From: Rotaria macrura
Taxonomy: Eukaryota; Rotifera; Eurotatoria; Philodinida; Philodinidae
Length of the DNA stretch: 64,000 nucleotides
Direction: 5' to 3'
NCBI GenBank assembly: GCA_900239685.1
Contig: OENT01000198.1
Location: 100,739-164,738 of the forward strand
A program made the translations under genes and the position numbers. Position 1 is the stretch's first letter; each line of letters opens with the position of its first letter. The notes under the pieces are model-generated. The model did no database searches and was not told the origin of the DNA. It saw only the letters and a list, made by a program, of their open reading frames with translations. Below are positions 1 through 13,291 of the stretch, in pieces.

Positions 1-750
1 TGATGTTTTTTTTTTTCTTAAACTTTTGTTTCCAAGTTCAAAACTGTCGTATCATGTTTTTCTCGGTGTTTCATTTAATATTTTCTTTTCTTCTAAACTA
101 TCTATTTTTTTCTTTTTCTTGCGTGACTTTATATCATCTTCATTAATTAAAAGTCATCTTATATTATTGGCTGATATTAACATTTAGACTTCAGATCCGA
201 TGAAATAAATGATGAAGATTTTTCTAAATACTAGTAAACGGTTGATTAGAAATGGGAAACTATAAATAGAAAGATAATGTAAAAAAAAGGGCTCGATGTT
301 TTGTCCGTCTACATCCTCTTTACAGGTTTCTTCGTGTCAACTTTTCTTACCAATTTAGTTGAACTGCTTTAAACTATTTTTAACTTGACTTTCTTCTCGC
401 GCTTGTTTCTCAACTATACTGTCTTTTATCTAGAATCTCTTATTTTATTTATGAAAAAAAAAATGTTGTTAAGATGAAATTGTTTCTTATCTTTTTATTT
501 CTCTTCTTTAGATCTCTCTTTCCATCTTTTCTAGAGAGATGAACTAGCTGGAGCACAAAAAAATATGTAAAAAGAAAAAAGAAATGTACGCATCAGCTGT
601 TCTATTTTTAGTATATCAGCTAAGTAATGAATTACGTATAATAGACATTCTCAGATTCTATAAAACCTAATTATATCATCAAAAGGTAATTTAGCTTGTT
701 TCTATTTTTTGACACTCACTTTTATACTAGTTGATTATTAGATCGGATCA

Positions 751-753
<3 letters not shown>

Positions 754-784
<31 letters not shown>
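754..784. repeat. (GA)n microsatellite
   Basis: An uninterrupted GA dinucleotide run of about 31 bases in non-coding sequence. No associated gene. Confidence 0.9.
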
Positions 785-787
<3 letters not shown>

Positions 788-1316
788 GAACAGTAGAAAT
801 CAAGTTTAACATGGATTTTGAGAGCCGTAGTTTTGATTTCTATTCGGTTAAAGTCTTACTAAATGAACAGGTTAATTCAAACTTACCCGCCGTCCTATTT
901 AATCTACAATATTCCTGTGAATAATGATCATGTTGGCACGCGCATAAATATATATATATCCAAGATAAAAACACGCCTAATTCTACTTCCTTAACATTCC
1001 TATTAGGCATGACTGATGAAAATAAATACTTAGAAAGCTTCGTTACGACTGTAGTCGATGATAAATTATTTTTAGAAGCTCATGTCCAATGTAATTAGAA
1101 TTGAGAAATAAGATTTTCTTAATGAGACACATATGCATATAAACAAAAGATGAATGATGTGAGAGTCGTCAATTCTCTTACTTTTACCTGTAAAATGTTT
1201 TCTCTCTCTTCTCTCTCTTCTGTCTCTCTTGTTTCTCATTTGTGCCTGCTTTCTCTATGTTTCTTCCGGTCGTCGAACGCCAACTAAGAATTGAAAGATA
1301 TTTTTAGCTAACTATT

Positions 1317-1329
1317 CCCCCCCCCCCCC
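1317..1329. repeat. poly-C run
   Basis: Thirteen consecutive C residues in otherwise AT-rich sequence. It could be real or length-uncertain in the assembly. Confidence 0.8.
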
Positions 1330-4300
1330 ATACTTCTACTATTATTTCTGTAAAATATGTCGTCATCCTTCAAAACAAGTAAAAGGTCATTAAACTAAAA
1401 GTACTCATAAAAAAATGAATGATCTAATTATTATCGAAATAAAACCAGCTCTCAAACAGCAAATTTTCTTATCATCGAATACAATAATGATGTAAGATCT
1501 GGAGAACATAATAAACAAACCGTTCAATTTCATGATCAATTAGCTTCGAAATCGAAATAAGTACTTTGCATGTAAATAATAAAAATACATTTCTAAATAT
1601 TAACACACTATAATAATATAAAAGCAAAGAAAAACAAAATAGAATGCTATAAAAAGAACACGAGTATCATGCACATCCTGATGTTTTATGTGTAACATTG
1701 GGAAAAGTTTAATTCCGATAAAGAAAAAGTAATAATTAATTTAAAATACTAACAAGAAAAGATCGGTTTTGTTTTCCGTTTGAAATCAGATATATTCATT
1801 TCCTCTTATTTCTATAAATATACTATTTTGACACAGATGTTTATCTTGACAATAAAAAACAAATATTCTAAAACGAAACCGTACAACTTAATTGCATTTT
1901 ATGAGACAGCTGCAAGTAAATATGTGAGTTAGTTTCATACTTTTAGATGTACTTCTATTTATATAGTGACAAAGAAAATTACTTAATGATAATAAAGTCA
2001 TTCCATCTCATACACTAAAAATAAAACTGTTGACGACTTTACGTCATATCCAGGTGTGTATGCATGAATATCTATATATACATATTTATATATATATATA
2101 TATATATAGACATCTATATTTATCTCTATTTTTGCATGCAGAGACAATGCTAAAGAGAGGATGAGCTACAAGAAATAACATCAATTAAGCTTGGAACGAT
2201 AGTCTGAATGGAATTCTTACTGACGAACATTTATTTATTGTTCAGAATGCCGAAAGAAAAACATATTCTATTCACTTGGATAATTAATATACACATATTT
2301 TGTTTTTATCACAAAAGGCTTGTTTTTATATATAATTATTCAAGAATGTGCACGTATTCTAAGAAATAACGCAGTTGTGATTCTTGTTTGATAAAAAGAA
2401 TTGCCGATAGTAGAAGTGTATGTCCACACAGGATAAACAGCGTGGTCTCTCATTTGACTATTAAAGCTGAACGTACAACAGAAAATCGAACGTTCTAACT
2501 TGTTTAATAAATATTTTTTGGACTTTTTCATGAATGACTGAATAAACTCCTTTTTGTTTTTCGATTCAATAAAGTTATCAATTAAAAATAAAAGTCAAAA
2601 ATAACATGTTGTTATGTTCAACATATTATCTCGTGAACAATTTACTTTTTTCCAATGATTTCTACATATATATACACTTGAAACAAACTCCAGATTAGTA
2701 AAAGTACAAGAAAGAAAAAAAAAACAAATTACTAAGTCATGTAGTTTATATTCATGCTTGCCATTTTATATCTAGGCAAATTCAAGGGTTTCGTTGTATC
2801 GATATGCATTGTTTTGAAAAAACAACATGTAATACAGAAGAATACTTTTTCAATAGGATATGTTTCTAAATCGACCAAAACTCAATTCAATTCATCTATT
2901 GAATTTCCACTGACTTAACTAATTGAAATTAATCAACTATGAACATAAAACAATATCAAGTGTAATTGAGAATAAAAAAAACTTTCTTTTATTCCTTAAC
3001 TGCGACACTTGTTATTCATGATAAAAATAATTCTTGTTTTTCAAAACAAAATTTGAGGCAACGCAGATTTGCGTATATCGTTTCAAAATTGTAAGTAAAG
3101 TCAATAAACTTGTTATTATACGAGAAGAAAATTTTGTTAGTAAAACTAATTGTACAACATAGTTCACAGGTATAAATTCAATCGATTGAATTACATCAAT
3201 GAAGAGCAATTAAATTTAAAGTTATTTCGGAATAGAATTTAAATTAACTAAGGTTATTACTTAATCGAATTAATTATCATCATAGATGATTAAAATCGTT
3301 TTCTTCTTTAAAAATTACACAATAACGTCTATTCTATTTTTAGACTATGTGCATAAAATAAATGTTGATGTCATGTGTGTCACAGAAAAAGATTAGCAAA
3401 AAATAAACGTCGAAATAATTTAAGATTTTTGTCGGCAAGTCTTTGTTTAGACATGTTTTTTCTTTAATAAAATAGAGAGAAAAACTCGTCATGCATAAGA
3501 CATCGAAGTTAAGTTTATTTCGATCTTTTTTCTTTAATTTTCTAAATGGTATAGTCAAGAACAAAATGAAATGTTTCAAATAGAAAAAGCAACCCATTAT
3601 AGTTTCTCTAAAATTCTCTATACACTAATTAGATCTTATTAAAAGTAGTTTACTAGGCTAAAAATAGTAGAATTAATTATAAAGAGAAATAACATAGTAA
3701 AGAGCATCGTCTCACAATATACTTCAGTAGAACATCATTGACATCAAAGAAAATAATGTTGATGAATATCATGAACGGTTCTCAACATGAGTTAAATACG
3801 ATTAGAAGTGAGCGAAAAAGATATCTTTTTTTTTTGTTCAAAGAATTTTCATTTCTATTCTCGATATTTTTCATGCGTGTAACGCAATAATTCAGTATAA
3901 TCGATGAAGAAAACTCTAATAATTTATTCTACACCAAACAACTATGTCGGAATCTATTTATAGTGTTTGCTTATTGTGAAGCAGAAGTAGGTGCTCAGAA
4001 ATAGTCCGTTTTGCACGAGGAAGCCAAAACAATCTAATTCTATTTTGGATTCAATTAAATATAAAATCTAGGTTTTGAAGAAAAATACTTCATTTTTTTC
4101 TTCTCAATAATAAGATAAGACTAAACGTTTTCGAATTAAATGAATGTTAACATCATCAGAATTGAATTTAAAAACGTTCAGACCGCTTGTAACTTGTAAG
4201 AAATTAAAAATTTCGATTTTCAATATAATCTTGGTGTAGTCAACATTGCTTGCAGTTGAATAATTCAACGGAGCTTCTCGTTTTTTTGTGCAACAATGGA

Positions 4301-7300
4301 ATAAAACTGATTAAACTACGCAAAACAAGTATGCTTCAAGTCAGAAAGAAAATTATTTTTTTACAAAAGTCTGAGAGACAACTCTCACAATCAAATTTTG
4401 AATTTTCTACTTCATTATATTTTACTGTCAATAGAATAGAATCATAGAATGAGAAATTGAAAAGTTTCTTAAGATTATTTCTTTTTCAATGCTTAGAGAA
4501 AAACAGCAAACATCAAATCTAATCCTTTAGATGCATGAATATTAGGCATATTTTTGATAATACATATGGCAAGTATAATTTGTTCTCTTATCAATTCAAA
4601 ATAATAAATGACAGCGTACTCCCTATGTACCTATCCTATCGTCTATCAACTGACACAGTAATCATACTCATTGGTATATGTAAGATCAGCGAGCTATATA
4701 ATCTTGAACGTAGCCGATTTTCAATGAATGAATTTGTCAACGTGATCGATATGTCCTTCGGCACGTAAACAAAAGTAACTACGTTCTTCTACTCGATTGA
4801 TTTTCATATAAAATGCATAGAAAGAACAAATGATATTTTTCATTGTTATTTTCAGCAACAGTAAGCATTGACAGACTCTCAATATAATTTAGTACTCAGG
4901 ATCGTTTTTAACATTCAACGAAAACAAAATAAACTGACAGACATAAACAAAATCCTATAAACTAGTTTTCTGTTCAACTAAAAGTAAAATCTGACCAAAT
5001 AAAAAGTATGTAATTGTACTCGAAAATAGTATATAGGTGTTTACTTTTCTCTTGTATTTTATAATCTTGTTATTTTGGTGTTTTCTTTGCTTTTTGTTAC
5101 CAATATAGTTTTAGTAATCAGATTACATGAACTCTATTAAGTCATCAAAAAAAAGGAAATTACGAAAAGTTCAACAGAAGTTTTGAATGTCAAGCACTTT
5201 AGAGATACCATAAATAAATTAAACGTTGAATATCTCGTTTCGATGATATTAATAGTAGCCTTTAGCGCGCATATTATCTGTTAATATGCTAGCTCAAGTT
5301 TCAAAATGATACACATATAACGTCTCATGAGATGAACAAATAGTATGAACGTTTCTATGTTTAGATCATGATTCATGAGTAACAAAAATAGAGCTACCGT
5401 TGTCGATCGTTCGACTCATGACAGTTTAGAACATTTTGATTTCTAATATTATAACTAAAGTTATACTACTTGAGTCCTAATATTGAATGATGATACTGGT
5501 TCTGTCTTTCGTGTATCTAGGGAAATGTTTTTTTTTTCTCCTCATCATATATTAATTGCACACTTATTCTGCATTTTACTCTTCACATTCACCATGATGA
5601 CAACTGTGACTATATGAGGTTTTATGCTATTTTTCGACATAAGAATGATATCAAATGCCATGTTATTTTCACTATGCATCCTAGGACGTACAGTAAAACC
5701 ATCAGTTACTGTACTACATCAGTTTTATATCATGTTTGATTATCAGTGTTGCACTAAAATTACAAAAACAAATAATCGTGAATAATGTCATCGAGCGTAG
5801 ATTAATTTAAAATATACAGCATGTTAATATAAATAGTGTTGAAAAAAAAACATTAACACGAAAAACAATTCAAACAGTTCACATTTATTCTGAAAATGAC
5901 GAACATCTACTCATTTTCTATGTCATTTCGAATCCCTAAATACCAACAACTAATTTGAAATTTAACATTGAAGCTAATCGATAAAGTGTAAAAACAAATA
6001 AATAGTTTTGCTCCAACATCGTTCACTGTGAATATGTCATAGTAATTTTAATTCACGAAATATAGTATTAATATTAATGTTAATATGATGTATTTGTCAA
6101 ACACGCTCAAGTTTTATTTACAGTTTATCTGAATGATAGAAATCATAAATATTCATATATATTTCTTCATATTCGACCGTCAAACATTCATCAATGATCT
6201 ATAAGGTAAATAAAAATACAATGTTCTCTATCATTATCGTTAGATCGATAAAAATCATCAATATATCATTAGTCGATAGCAAATCTAAAATGAGTACATT
6301 AATTAGATTTTTCTTTTTGTTTTGCTTCATAAATATTTCATTGTTGAACTAATATCGGAGTGTTCTTGATGAACGAATAATTTCATATTTAGAATATCAT
6401 TATCATTAAATATTATTTTATCATTTCTAATAGAACAAATTCATTTTGTTATTAGAACATTTCTTTTTGTTGTTCACAATCTTATTGTGGGCAATAAGGT
6501 CGTTTTATTTTTATCTACTGAAGTAAATGAGGTTTCTGTCAAACTAATTCATCGAAATGAATAGGGAATCGCGCATTATACCATGATAAAAAAAGACAAA
6601 AAAAAATATAGAAAGAATTTTTTTGACTAGACATTTCAAGAGAGAAAAATAATAAATTTGTTGCCGCTTATGGTAATTACATTCTACATGATATGAATCG
6701 ATTAATATGAGATAGTCATAGACGAAGATGATTATTTTCGGTTATTTCGACAATATTAAGAATTGACATATAAACAGAAGAATAATTCTATATATATATA
6801 TAAATGTATCCTAATGGAACAACTTGAATCAATGTTTATTAGAAAGTTTGAATAAATGATTTAGTTCAATATTTATATTTTTGCGAACAGACAAAGAGTA
6901 TTGCCATGTTTAGCTTTTAGAAATTGTTTCTATTTCTAAATTTTGAAGTTCTCAAGGCAAATTATACTTTATCATTGTTTATTAAAATTCATATCATTCA
7001 TTATTAATAGATTTTAAAAAACTATGATTTATGAACGACAATATTTCCCGTAAACTACTGATATTTGTTGCTATAATCTGTTCACATGTCAAATACTATC
7101 AATCGTACATGTAGACATTAGAATTTCAACACGACTTTATGATCAAAGTTGTTTACTAGAACTTATGGAAACAGGAATACCAATATAGAATGCTATTTTA
7201 AGCATTATCCTAAGAGGAAATATTTGAACTAATAATGGATATATATATATATGTGTGTTTCTGAAAATAAAAATCAATGATATACAAACGAAAAAGATGT

Positions 7301-9153
7301 AGGCGCAGGTAAGGCCACATATTTTTATTTGTTCCTTGAATTCCAAGAACCATCATTGAAGAATATAGACTGGATATTTAGCAGCAAAATAATTACAAGC
7401 ATTGATTTATTACAATTTCAAATACAAATGTATGTTTGACATTTTAATTTAAATCGGCTGACCGCTTGTCAATGGATCATATACGAAATACATAGAAATG
7501 AAAGTAACTGAGACAGAATTAAATTCACATGTTGCCATTTAGCTTTACGTTGAATTTTAATCGTCATATATTTACTTCTTTGGTGTGAGTATTATTATAG
7601 ACTATCTATTTGATAGTGAAGTTTTCGAAAGCAAATCATAATTACCGATTCACATTTCAAAATTTGAAATACTGTTAATTTTAAATAAAATCTTTATGCA
7701 TCGTTGATACTATTCATGGATGAAGATGTCTGCTCTTCAATTGAAACTTATATTCTAATTTTAGCAAACACATTTCAACTTTCCACTTCTTTCAAAACTA
7801 CTTTACGACAGTTTCGAGACATTTTTATCTTGAAGAACAGAAGTTTGACATGACACGCCTATCTCGTATGGTAGGCTATATTTTGACAGATGTTTAATAG
7901 AATATTTTCACAAATAAAGAAGGTATATTAATATTGAAGTTCTTATTCTTCTTTAGAAAGAAAATATTTGCTTCTGTTACAAAATTAGATCTTTTTTTTT
8001 TTAATTAAAATGATTAAAGAAAATTTCATGCTATAAAAAGTAACATTCATTCTTATAAGTGAATGCTTACAAAAGGATAGAATATGATAAAGTAGGGATC
8101 AGGTTAAACAAGTACAGAAACTTGAATACATTCAGATGTTTCATCAACTATGGATTTTAAGCAGAAAATGTTGCAATATAATATGAAAGAGAATAGATCA
8201 TGTAGAACAAGATAAAATTAGTAATGAATTAATCATAATGTAGACAGCAATGTGTTTTCTTTTCTTTTTTTCCTATCTATTATTATCCTTTGCGAACTTA
8301 AAAAGGATGCTACATGACTGAAGTTGATAATACATTTTCAGTCTTTAGAGATTTTCTCTGAAATAAAACGACGTCAATTCATCAAGCATCTTTTATTAAA
8401 ATACAAAAATTCTGTGAATAAACATACAAATGTTTATTTATAGCATGAGATCCTATGAGTTCAATTATATTAATGAGATACATTGAATGCAAGAGATAAA
8501 TTCATATTTAAAACAAAATGAGAACATCATGACATTTTATAAGAGAAAAAAGAAAAGAATATTCACTTTCATTGATTCTGCACTTCCTCTAGTCAATTAT
8601 TCTATTTAAAGAAAAGATTCATTTTTGTTGAGCATTTTAGAAAGAAAATAATCTAATCAAGCAAGTCATGAATCAAGGCATTTCCGTAACTTTTAAATTA
8701 CATTAAAACATTATCTATGATCTATTTTTATCATATAGAATGCATTGATGTCATGCATTTCTTTTCTGAATACTTTTGATATTTTTCACGACCTTCCTGA
8801 CATTTATGTCCGCTTTGTATAAGATTGCTTGATGCTAACAAATAAAATTTCAATGTAATCAATAGAATAGAATATTTGTATATAATTCTTTTGCATTTGA
8901 TCTTCGTCCGTCTGAACATTAATATTAACGTAAATATTTCTATACTCTCGATGAGAATCATTGTCATATTCATTGAAATATTCATTTCTTTTTATTTTGA
9001 AAAGCAAGTAAAACGATTGAAGACAATATATCAATTATGAATAGATTGACTAATAAACACTTTTTACATTCAGTTTATTCATGTATTTTTATTCGCAGTC
9101 AACAATGGTACATTTTATGAAATGTTTCTTTTCGTTGTCTGTAATTTACAATT

Positions 9154-12091
9154 TTAAATATACGAAGGCATGTTCGATGGTAGAAGTGCTAAAGAATTTC
9201 TTACAAATGGATATGTACCATTATTACAAAATGCTCCATTAAAATCATCCATATCAACTAAAAATAGAAGCGAATAGAATTCACACATTCAAATATTCAT
9301 GTATTTAATGTGAGAATTAAAACGTACGAGACCAAACAAACATTCCTCCTAAATTATTGGCCACAACATAAGCAGCTCGTTTTCGAATATTATCCAATGT
9401 TTCATAGGAAATCCATTCACGATCTTTAAACATATATTCAGATTCCGACCCATCGGGTACCGTACGTTTTTGCCAAGTTGGATCCATGTGTAATAGACAA
9501 ACCTTTACGTATCAAATAAAATAAATAGATACAATGTTTATAATAAAGCAAAAATAAAAAATAAAGAGAAGAAATATGATTTTTACTTCATAATACGAAA
9601 GAAAACCTTCACTACGTGTAAATGGACCTTTGGTACCATTTCCAACTGTCGGTGAATGAAGTTCATTTTGATCCGACCATGCTAATACAAAACTTCGAGC
9701 AAATAATGGAACGCCAAGGACAAGTTTATTAGCAGGTGCACCATTTCTTAACCATATAGATACACCGAAATCCTATTGAAATTTATGTCTCTTTTAAAAA
9801 GTACAAGTTCGATAAACAAGAAAGAAATCCTTACTTGATTAAGCAATGCATCTGCATCCGGTTCATCGAAGCGTCTATATAATGGTGCATTAAGTCCTGT
9901 GTAATTTTGCCATGAACCATGAAAATCACTAGAATACTCCTACGATTTGTTCTTATCTAATAAAAATCAATAGACTTACTATGTCATTATATTCATAAAG
10001 TCTAGAACTCTAATAAATAACAACAATTAAAAAACAAATTCGTCGATCTATAATAGTAGAAAATGTTTACTTTGTTATTTTATCTATTTCATATCCATTT
10101 GCAACAATATCTTCTTCAGCAGCTACTGTCGCTCCTAGTATTAATCGTGATTGACTTGTTATTATAGCTTGTGCTATAGCTGCTTCTTGAAATTCCTATT
10201 CAACAAATACATAAGTACATATTAGTTTGATGCTTTTATTGTTAGAATTTTATTCACTTGTAAAAATAATGTTAAATAGTATTTATCATCGAGTTGTCCA
10301 CCACGTGCACCTGGATATATCCAATCGATTTCGAACCCATCAAAGTTGTATTTACGAAGAAAACTAGAATAGAAAAATGAATTCTTTGTAGATAACGAAT
10401 GATAATTCAATTTTCTTTCTTAATTACTTAATAGTATCAAAAATAAAATTTTGTCGTTTCTCACTATTATGTACCATTGCTGAAAATTCATAAGATTTCA
10501 TATTCCAACCTCCAATAGCAAGCAAAGTTTTCAATTTTTTATTTCGTAATTTCAATGCATTGACACGTCTGTAAAGATCTAAATTTGAATGAAAAGAAAT
10601 TTAAAAAAAGAAACAAAGAAGTGTGATTTTGAATGATGTCTCGAACTCGAATACATCTTAGTTTAAATACGTATGTTTAGTTACAATCTTGATTTGAACG
10701 ATACTGAAATCTTCTTCTTACTCATTGTTGTATGGAACACATGCATTGTCAGAGACTCATCCTGATTACGTGTCTCCGTTCTAGTGACGAAACTTTAGTA
10801 TTCATCTTAAGATACAAACCTTCATCATTGTCTTCTAATTTTGTTATTAATAGAGTTCGATTGTCAAAACCAGCAAATGCATAGATAATATGTGTACATA
10901 GAAATGGATCAATATGTTCCGGCTCAAATTTCCCTGGACCAGTTCGATATTGAGCCCAGTTCGTAAAATAACATATTTTCTTGTATTTAAGTTCTTCTGA
11001 AATGAAAAATATTAAAATTACAAGATCAATAAACGAATTTCTAGCAATAATAAAGTCGAATGAAAGAAAGTGACCGTCGTTTTAGTTTCCAATGGAGTAC
11101 AAATTTTACAATGAATATCTATGAACTGTAAAATTTCTAGAATATATTGAAATAAATAGTTGTAATAAATAGAAAGTTCTTGTTTAGTTTGCTCTTCGCA
11201 TTGACAGTTAAGGTATTGGTTTATATGAATATCACTACTTTTTCATTTTTAATTTACTGGACATAGAATTGAATTGACACTCTAATCAATCGTTTTCAAT
11301 TAGGAAAATGCCTTATGTACCTTCGTTCACAACTATACGATGACGAGTTATAGTAGAAGAATGACTTGATTTTGAGTTTATTGTTGAATCGTGCTCAAAT
11401 ATTGCTCTATTATTTAATGACATGAGCGGATAACCATGAGACCAGATTATACCTGATGCTTGTTCAGATGTATCACGTTCAGCTCGCTAAAAATCAAATG
11501 AAGAACTTTCCGTTTTTGTTTCAATCGAGAATTTTCTCAGCTACTTACTCTGTGTAGAATTTTTCTCATGGAAAATGAATCCATTAATCTATCAATAGTT
11601 GGTGGTAATGAAACAAGTCTTGTTTGATGTTGTTGTTCGTGTTGCTCTTGAAAATCTTCATTGTCATCGTTTTGTTGTGGTGTTGATAAAATAAAACTAG
11701 CTACTCGATGAAATAATGCATTTTCCTTCGATGTTGATGATGATATAAGTTGTTCGAATGCATCGTTTATGGGAATCTTTATTAAACATTGTTGCGATGT
11801 TTCATCAAATGTTGATTGATCTGGACATCGATACAATGCCCAACTATTCAAGCCAATATAATTAAGCACACATGGATAATACTGTGATGGATCACGATAA
11901 TAGACACATAAACGTGGTAAATCAGATGAAGAACCTGAAAAAGGAAAAATAGAAAAGAAAATTTCCTAGGAACTCATTTGATTTATTTTATCTTTAATTA
12001 ACTCACTTGAATATTGTTGTGCAGCTAAATAGCTATTTAAAAAATACCAAACGTAAAATACGAAAGTGAATTTAGATTGTTGAAAAATCAT
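9154..12091 (-). CDS. GH18 chitinase-like protein with N-terminal chitin-binding domain; catalytic Glu replaced
   Basis: Secreted chitinase-family protein of 594 residues. Twelve exons (minus strand, 5' to 3'): 12091-12007, 11934-11549, 11486-11321, 10996-10820, 10578-10428, 10363-10258, 10195-10071, 10009-9980, 9928-9835, 9772-9587, 9502-9328, 9257-9154; all phases close. Residues 1-24 form a hydrophobic signal peptide. Residues about 38-80 are a CBM14/peritrophin-A-like cysteine module, followed by a Ser/Gln-rich linker. GH18 begins near [14 protein letters not shown], then [17 protein letters not shown], and [13 protein letters not shown] near the C-terminus, all typical of the family. The active-site segment reads [11 protein letters not shown] (from about residue 329) where active enzymes have DGxDxDWE-YP: the second Asp is Glu and the proton-donor Glu is Ile at about 337. 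That predicts chitin binding without hydrolysis, as in chi-lectins. It lies head-to-head with the next gene. Confidence 0.9.
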
Positions 12092-13291
12092 TTTATGTTT
12101 AGATGAAGTTTTTATGAATAGTTATAATCATACTAAAATACAACCATACAAATACTCTTCTGATTAAATAAAATGAAATTCTTTTTTCGTCACTCTCTCT
12201 CTCTTGCTCTCTCTCTGTCTCTGTCTCTGTGTCATCCTATTTTATGACTATGTTCAGATTACATCATTGAATATGTTACTGGATCTTGTCTGTAGACAAT
12301 GACAAAGATCAATAGAATATTTAACATAATCTATGGATTGATTTGCTTAACAATATATAAAATATTTCTTATTGATAATCTCACTTGTCTACTTGTGGAA
12401 AGAATGTTCAACTATGAAATAAATGTGTAAATGTATACAAGGTCATCATCGGTAGTCAAATACGATGATCCATTCTTTGCTTTCTCATATTTCGTTTTTC
12501 TTTGTTTCGATTAGGATCAAGTTCATCTGCTTTTTTTTCCTGTGTTATATGTATACACTCTATGACCGTTTGTTTTATGCTGCATAAGTGACTACTGTTT
12601 GTTTGAATGCTACAGTTTTGTCAAACTTGTTCGCACGCATTGTTTATATATATATATATATACACATATCGATATAGGTATATATATATATATATATATT
12701 CTGTATAAGAACATGACATTTGGTATTCAGTTGTATATTTTATGCTTGTGTGCACAGTATAAGCTGTTGACATGCGGATCTTCTGCAGTAGCACAAAGAA
12801 TGAGGTTGTTTGGTTAGTGAACAATTTTTTTTTCTTGTGACTACTCCCACAATTATAATTCTCTATTCATATCGAATTCAGTCTACTGTTGTCCATCGTC
12901 GTCATTCTCATTCGTATGTTCTTATTTAGTTGGTGAGGTTCAACAAAAATAAAAATTTGAATTTCGGTCAATATTATCCATTGCCATAACTGATGTATCA
13001 CCTGACATTCATCCTATTGATTATTATTATCGGTCGAATACATGACATTAATGCAAATCGGATAAGTATGTCTGAGTATGTCATAAGAAGAATAAATGAT
13101 TAGATCATCATTTGTTACCAAGATTAGCGATCATCAGAAGTTATGATAACAAGAATTGAGAATCACATTTAAATATTTCAAATATGTTCGTTCGAGTTCT
13201 TTTCTCTTTTTTTTTGTAAATAACCTCAGAAGGAAAAAAAAGCATTGATTAAACTATAGGATATGAACAAATGATTCTTTTCTTTGAATAG
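12092..13291. other. divergent intergenic region between two chitinase-like genes
   Basis: This stretch separates the start of the minus-strand chitinase-like gene from the first recognised exon of the plus-strand one. It must hold promoters for both and the unplaced first exon(s) of the plus-strand gene. TA runs lie at about 12647-12662 and 12677-12700. I found no start exon whose phase fits the 13292 exon. Confidence 0.5.

Larger units (their letters stand above)
1..9153. other. gene-poor AT-rich region
   Basis: I see no coding exon that I can support. All open frames are short, rich in Phe/Ile/Lys/Asn and show no family resemblance. The region holds simple repeats: a GA run near 754-784, a 13-base C run near 1317-1329 and TA runs near 2087-2108 and 6793-6801. 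Short lineage-specific exons or untranslated regions could be missed here. Confidence 0.6.

Noticed and set aside
12599..12824. Opposed frames rich in Tyr-Ile repeats
   Set aside because: Translation of a TA microsatellite.
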